Below, in pieces: positions 15,143-18,243 of a stretch of DNA of 18,243 bases (positions within the stretch are counted from its first letter, which is position 1; every line of letters begins with the position of its first letter). A program made the position numbers and the translations under genes. Below the pieces are notes generated by a model, which was not told where the DNA came from, searched no databases, and worked only from the letters and a program-made list of their open reading frames with translations. Source of the stretch: RGIG6353 sp045531285 (lineage in GTDB: Bacteria > Bacillota > Clostridia > Oscillospirales > SIG627); assembly GCA_045531285.1 (NCBI GenBank), contig JAZSDT010000042.1, forward strand, positions 1 to 18,243. Direction: 5' to 3'.

Positions 15143-16030
15143 ATGAAAAAGGACACACTTGGAGTAATTTACGTACTCATCGCAGGTATACTGTGGGGTA
15201 CGATGGGAATTTTTGTAAACTATTTTGATTCAATTGGACTGGGTTCCATCGACATAGCGGGAGTAAGAGTGTTCTTTGCGTCTATTTTGGTAGTTCTGTT
15301 TATACTTATCAAAAAGCCAAGTTTATTAAAATTCAAGCTAAAGGACGTTTGGTGTTTTATAGGCAGCGGTCTTATAAGCCTGATGATATTTACAATATGT
15401 TATTTCAGAACAATTGTACTTTCATCAATGTCGGTGGCGGCAGTATTGCTTTACACTTCGCCTGTTTTCGTAATCATTTTGTCGTTGATCATATTTAAAG
15501 AAAGAATAACAAAAATAAAAGCACTTTCCTGCATTGTGTGTGTCGCCGGCTCGGCTTTTGTTTCCGGCGTTATCGGCAGCGACACAAAGATTTCGCTTGT
15601 TGCTTTTGCGCTGGGAATCACCTCGGGATTTGCTTATGCACTGTACAGTATTTTTTCGAGATTTGCACTGCAAAAAAGCTATCCCAGTATTACTATAACC
15701 GCATATACGTTCATTTTTGCAACTCTTGGATTAGCCTTTTTTGTTGATATACCAACAATTGCAAACAGCGTATTGACAAAACCCTCAAACTGTGTCATAA
15801 TGGTTTTATCAGGGCTCGTAACAGCCGTGCTTCCATATCTGTTTTACACTATGGGACTTGAGAAAATCGAGTCGGGCAAGGCGGCAGTCGTAGCTGCAAT
15901 AGAGCCTGTTGTAGCTGTAATATTGGGCGGTCTCATATTCCGTGACGACCTTTCCGTTATACAGTATTTCGGTATCATTTTGGTTATTTTATCAATAGCC
16001 ATTCAGAATATAAAATATAAAAAGAGTTAA
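15143..16030 (+). CDS. EamA-family (DMT) transporter
   Basis: A 295-residue integral membrane protein of the drug/metabolite transporter superfamily, with two EamA repeats and about ten hydrophobic segments. The first repeat starts at GVIYVLIAGILWGTMGIFVNYF, and the second at about VAFALGITSGFAYALYSIFSRFAL. The C-terminal AAVVAAIEPVVAVILGGLIF is the usual paired half-helix. Members export or import small metabolites, and no substrate can be assigned. The start chosen is ATG 15143, with GAGG at 15133-15136; an ATG at 15131 overlaps the upstream stop (ATGA) and would add four residues. It lies 11 bases before the first TIM-barrel gene. Confidence 0.9.
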   Translation: MKKDTLGVIYVLIAGILWGTMGIFVNYFDSIGLGSIDIAGVRVFFASILVVLFILIKKPSLLKFKLKDVWCFIGSGLISLMIFTICYFRTIVLSSMSVAAVLLYTSPVFVIILSLIIFKERITKIKALSCIVCVAGSAFVSGVIGSDTKISLVAFALGITSGFAYALYSIFSRFALQKSYPSITITAYTFIFATLGLAFFVDIPTIANSVLTKPSNCVIMVLSGLVTAVLPYLFYTMGLEKIESGKAAVVAAIEPVVAVILGGLIFRDDLSVIQYFGIILVILSIAIQNIKYKKS

Positions 16031-16041
16031 GGAGAAAAGTT

Positions 16042-16908
16042 ATGGCAAAAATTAAATTTGGTATGATGGCTGCATATTCACATTACGAAGGCAACTTTGA
16101 AAAGATGTTCAGCGATGCAGCTGAAATAGGCATCGACAGCTTGATGATCAACATTCACGCAACAAACGAGTTCAAGGAAAAAATGCTGGCTGATGCACCT
16201 CAGATAAAGAAGTATTCCGAGCAGTACGGCGTTGAAATTAACGCTCTCTGGGCTAGCTGGGGCGCACCTTGCTACTGGAACTTCTACGAGGGACAGAACA
16301 CTATCGGTCTCATCCCTCCCGAATACCGCGACAGAAGAATGCAGAGAGTTCTCAACGCTTCTGAAATCGGTCAGGCGCTTGGTGTTAAGTACATAGTTAC
16401 ACATTGCGGATATATTCCCGAAAATCCTCTTGATCCCGTCTACACATCTTTCATTTCCATGATGAAATACATCTGTACAACAATGAAGGCAAGAGACCAG
16501 TGGTTCTGCCTTGAGACAGGTCAAGAAACACCTATCACTCTTCTCCGTACAATTCAGGATATCGGTACAGGCAACGTAGGTCTTAACCTTGATACTGCCA
16601 ACGTTATTCTTTACGGTAAGGCTAACCCCGTTGACGCGCTTAAGATAGTTGGCGATTACGTTAAGTGTCTCCACCTCAAGGACGGTAAGTGGCCCACAGA
16701 CGGTCACAACCTTGGCGAACAGGTACAGATAGGCGAAGGCGACGTTGACTTCCCTGCAGTTATCAAGGGACTTAACGAGCACGGCTACAGAGGTCACTTC
16801 ACTATTGAGCGTGAAAGAGGCGACACGGACGAGAGAAAGCGCGACATTCTCGAATCAAAGAATATGTTTATGGATCTTACCGCACAGTACGAGTGGGATC
16901 CCGAATAA
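16042..16908 (+). CDS. Sugar-phosphate isomerase/epimerase-type TIM-barrel protein, copy A
   Basis: A 288-residue xylose-isomerase-like TIM-barrel protein (the superfamily of IolE, IolI, tagatose/psicose 3-epimerases and endonuclease IV-like enzymes). Probable metal ligands are E158 (LETGQE), D184 (LDTAN), H211 (HLKD) and E256 (TIERE); H121 lies in THCGY. AAGGAG at 16029-16034 is 7 nt before the ATG. Codon choice is biased as in groEL (AAG, GTT, CTC), suggesting strong expression. From about residue 64 onwards it is close to copy B, while the first 63 residues, which form the first strands of the barrel, differ. No substrate can be named, but the intact ligand set argues for an active enzyme. 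Confidence 0.88.
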   Translation: MAKIKFGMMAAYSHYEGNFEKMFSDAAEIGIDSLMINIHATNEFKEKMLADAPQIKKYSEQYGVEINALWASWGAPCYWNFYEGQNTIGLIPPEYRDRRMQRVLNASEIGQALGVKYIVTHCGYIPENPLDPVYTSFISMMKYICTTMKARDQWFCLETGQETPITLLRTIQDIGTGNVGLNLDTANVILYGKANPVDALKIVGDYVKCLHLKDGKWPTDGHNLGEQVQIGEGDVDFPAVIKGLNEHGYRGHFTIERERGDTDERKRDILESKNMFMDLTAQYEWDPE

Positions 16909-16920
16909 AAGGAGAATACA

Positions 16921-17793
16921 ATGGCTGATATGAAATTCGGTGTAATGTCCACCTGGCGCGGAGATTACACAACCGACAATCTCGAGGATATGTTCAGACT
17001 GGCACACGATTTAGGCTTTGACAGTATTATGTTTTGTGCTTTGTTTACCGATGAGACAAAACAGCAATTCATTGAGCGAACAGAAGAAGTAAAGGGTTAT
17101 ATCGAAAAGTACGGTATTGAAATCAACGCTATCTGGGCAGCTTGGGGACAGCCCTGCTACTGGAACTTCTATGAAGGTCAGAACACCATAGGTCTCATCC
17201 CTCCCGAATACAGAGAGAGAAGAATGAAGTACATTCTCAACGCTTCGGACATTGCTCAGCTCTGGGGCGTAAAGTACATTGTTACCCATTGCGGTTACAT
17301 TCCCGAGAATCCTTATGACCCCAAATATACTTCTTTCATTCCTATGATGAAGTATATCTGCGGAACACTTAAGGCAAGAGACCAATGGTTCTTACTTGAA
17401 ACAGGTCAGGAAACTCCCGTTACGCTACTTCGTACAATTCAGGACATTGGTACAGGCAACGTAGGTCTTAACCTTGATACCGCAAACATCATTGCTTACG
17501 GCAAGGCTAACCCTGTTGATGCTATAAAGGTTGTAGGCGACTACGTTAAGTGTCTCCACCTTAAAGACGGTCATTGGCCTACAGACGGACGTTTTCTTGG
17601 TAAGGAAGCTCCCATCGGTCAGGGTGAGGTTGACTTCCCTGCAGTTATCAAGGGACTCAATGAACACGGCTACAGAGGTCATTTGACAATTGAGCGTGAA
17701 ATTCAGGAAGGCAGTGAGCGTAACAAGGACATCCTTGATGCCCACAAGCTTATCAAGGGCTACGCTGACCAATACGAGTGGGATCCCGAATAA
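16921..17793 (+). CDS. Sugar-phosphate isomerase/epimerase-type TIM-barrel protein, copy B
   Basis: A 290-residue paralogue of the preceding gene, 12 bases downstream with AAGGAG before its ATG. The same putative ligands are kept: E160, D186, H213 and E258. Shared blocks include WNFYEGQNTIGLIPPEYR, VKYIVTHCGYIPENP, RTIQDIGTGNVGLNLDTAN, VDFPAVIKGLNEHGYRGH and the terminal QYEWDPE. The first 65 residues (STWRGDYTTDN and on) match copy A poorly, so the two copies probably differ in the part lining one side of the active site. They could form a heteromer or act on related substrates. It is the last gene of the operon; a long terminator follows. Confidence 0.88.
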   Translation: MADMKFGVMSTWRGDYTTDNLEDMFRLAHDLGFDSIMFCALFTDETKQQFIERTEEVKGYIEKYGIEINAIWAAWGQPCYWNFYEGQNTIGLIPPEYRERRMKYILNASDIAQLWGVKYIVTHCGYIPENPYDPKYTSFIPMMKYICGTLKARDQWFLLETGQETPVTLLRTIQDIGTGNVGLNLDTANIIAYGKANPVDAIKVVGDYVKCLHLKDGHWPTDGRFLGKEAPIGQGEVDFPAVIKGLNEHGYRGHLTIEREIQEGSERNKDILDAHKLIKGYADQYEWDPE

Positions 17794-17810
17794 ATAAGTT
17801 GATTTTATAG

Positions 17811-17862
17811 AATTGGCTGTTTAAAACTTGAATAGAGTTTTAAACAGCCAATTTAGTTTTTT
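17811..17862 (+). terminator. Intrinsic terminator at the end of the rlmD-to-TIM-barrel run
   Basis: A perfect 18-bp inverted repeat (17811-17828 with 17836-17853, loop TGAATAG) followed by TAG and six T. It starts 17 bases after the stop of copy B and is the first convincing terminator after the promoter at 11546. Confidence 0.95.
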
Positions 17863-17927
17863 ATATACTAAAAAATTGCATTAAACCAACCTCTCCGACT
17901 CGCTTTTGATGAAGGGATGATTTACAG

Positions 17928-17957
17928 AGGGAGTGCTTTTGCTAAAAAGCACTCCCT
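17928..17957. other. 13-bp perfect hairpin without a T-run
   Basis: AGGGAGTGCTTTT (17928-17940) pairs with AAAAGCACTCCCT (17945-17957) around a GCTA loop. It begins 9 bases after the stop codon of the minus-strand gene at 17967. Neither strand has a T-run after the stem: the T-run on the minus strand precedes it. It may protect a 3' end, or terminate imperfectly in the convergent gap. Confidence 0.7.
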
Positions 17958-17966
17958 TGAAAAAAA

Positions 17967-18243
17967 TCACTTAACGTATTCGTTTGCCTGATACCAATAG
18001 TTATAAAGTGCCTTTACAAGATTTGCCATTCTTGTGTCTGCGGAATTAACCGTCTGCTTCACGTAGTTCAATGCGCTGTAGCTGACGTTGAGTGTTCCGT
18101 TTACCGTCAAGGTGTAAATCTCATCAAGGTCATTTGCCGCAATATCGGCAATATCAACACAGTAAATACCTTCACCAAGCTCAACTGCTTCAAGAGTCTT
18201 GTCTCCCAGCTTGAATACGTATTCCGTGTTGCCGTCACTTATT
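17967..18243 (-). CDS. C-terminal end of an unidentified protein, cut by window edge
   Basis: An open frame enters from the right edge and ends at TGA 17969-17967, giving 91 residues. It reads ISDGNTEYVFKLGDKTLEAV, continues through YTLTVNGTLNVSYSALNYVKQTVN, and ends TRMANLVKALYNYWYQANEYVK. Regular beta-strand-like segments followed by an amphipathic helix rich in Tyr and Trp resemble the C-terminal module seen on large clostridial exported or cell-surface proteins. The start, any signal peptide and the rest of the protein lie outside the window, so function is not assigned. Smooth codon use and good reading-frame continuity support it as real. Confidence 0.75.
   Translation of the reverse strand, partial: ISDGNTEYVFKLGDKTLEAVELGEGIYCVDIADIAANDLDEIYTLTVNGTLNVSYSALNYVKQTVNSADTRMANLVKALYNYWYQANEYVK

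Noticed and set aside
16078..16797. A 239-codon open frame on the minus strand
   Set aside because: It is antisense to TIM-barrel copy A. Its product mirrors the biased codons of that gene, and a similar shadow frame occurs opposite copy B.

Overview
The window looks like chromosomal DNA of a spore-forming, Gram-positive anaerobe of the Clostridia, probably an Oscillospiraceae/Ruminococcus-like gut lineage. The evidence is a perfect CIRCE operator in front of groESL, two CotF-type spore-coat genes, an NAD+-dependent DNA ligase, strong Shine-Dalgarno sites, many TTGxxx-17-TATAAT promoters, and the style of the proteins. Most genes are ordinary housekeeping genes. No rRNA, tRNA, CRISPR array, transposase or phage gene was seen. 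No gene-free stretch exceeds 300 bases; the longest gaps are about 160-250 bases and hold terminators, promoters and a repeated element.

Left part (1-6300). A truncated HpcH/HpaI aldolase gene (minus) faces away from an AraC-type regulator (plus). The regulator is followed by a creatininase-family hydrolase with its own promoter, whose stop codon overlaps the start of ligA. The CIRCE-controlled groES-groEL operon comes next and ends in a strong terminator.

Middle part (6335-11467, all minus). Reading leftwards from 11467: two small spore-coat genes, an iron-dependent alcohol dehydrogenase, a D-Ala-D-Ala carboxypeptidase, a PfkB-type sugar kinase and an RluA-type pseudouridine synthase. Three of the gaps carry a terminator followed by a related element of about 90-100 bp. 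Its main stem varies in a base-pair-preserving way between copies, and it ends in another terminator-like hairpin.

Right part (11602-17793, all plus). An RlmD-type rRNA m5U methyltransferase with an ASCH domain fused to its C-terminus is followed by a TIR-like/three-membrane-segment protein (a possible nucleotide-signalling or defence effector), a PHP-family phosphatase, an EamA transporter and two tandem, partly near-identical TIM-barrel sugar isomerase/epimerase genes. Spacing is 0-45 bases throughout and no terminator appears until the 18-bp inverted repeat at 17811, so this is probably one operon. The window closes with the C-terminus of an unidentified minus-strand protein.

The observations most worth following are the TIR-membrane fusion gene, the dispersed structured element, the RlmD-ASCH fusion and the mosaic TIM-barrel pair.
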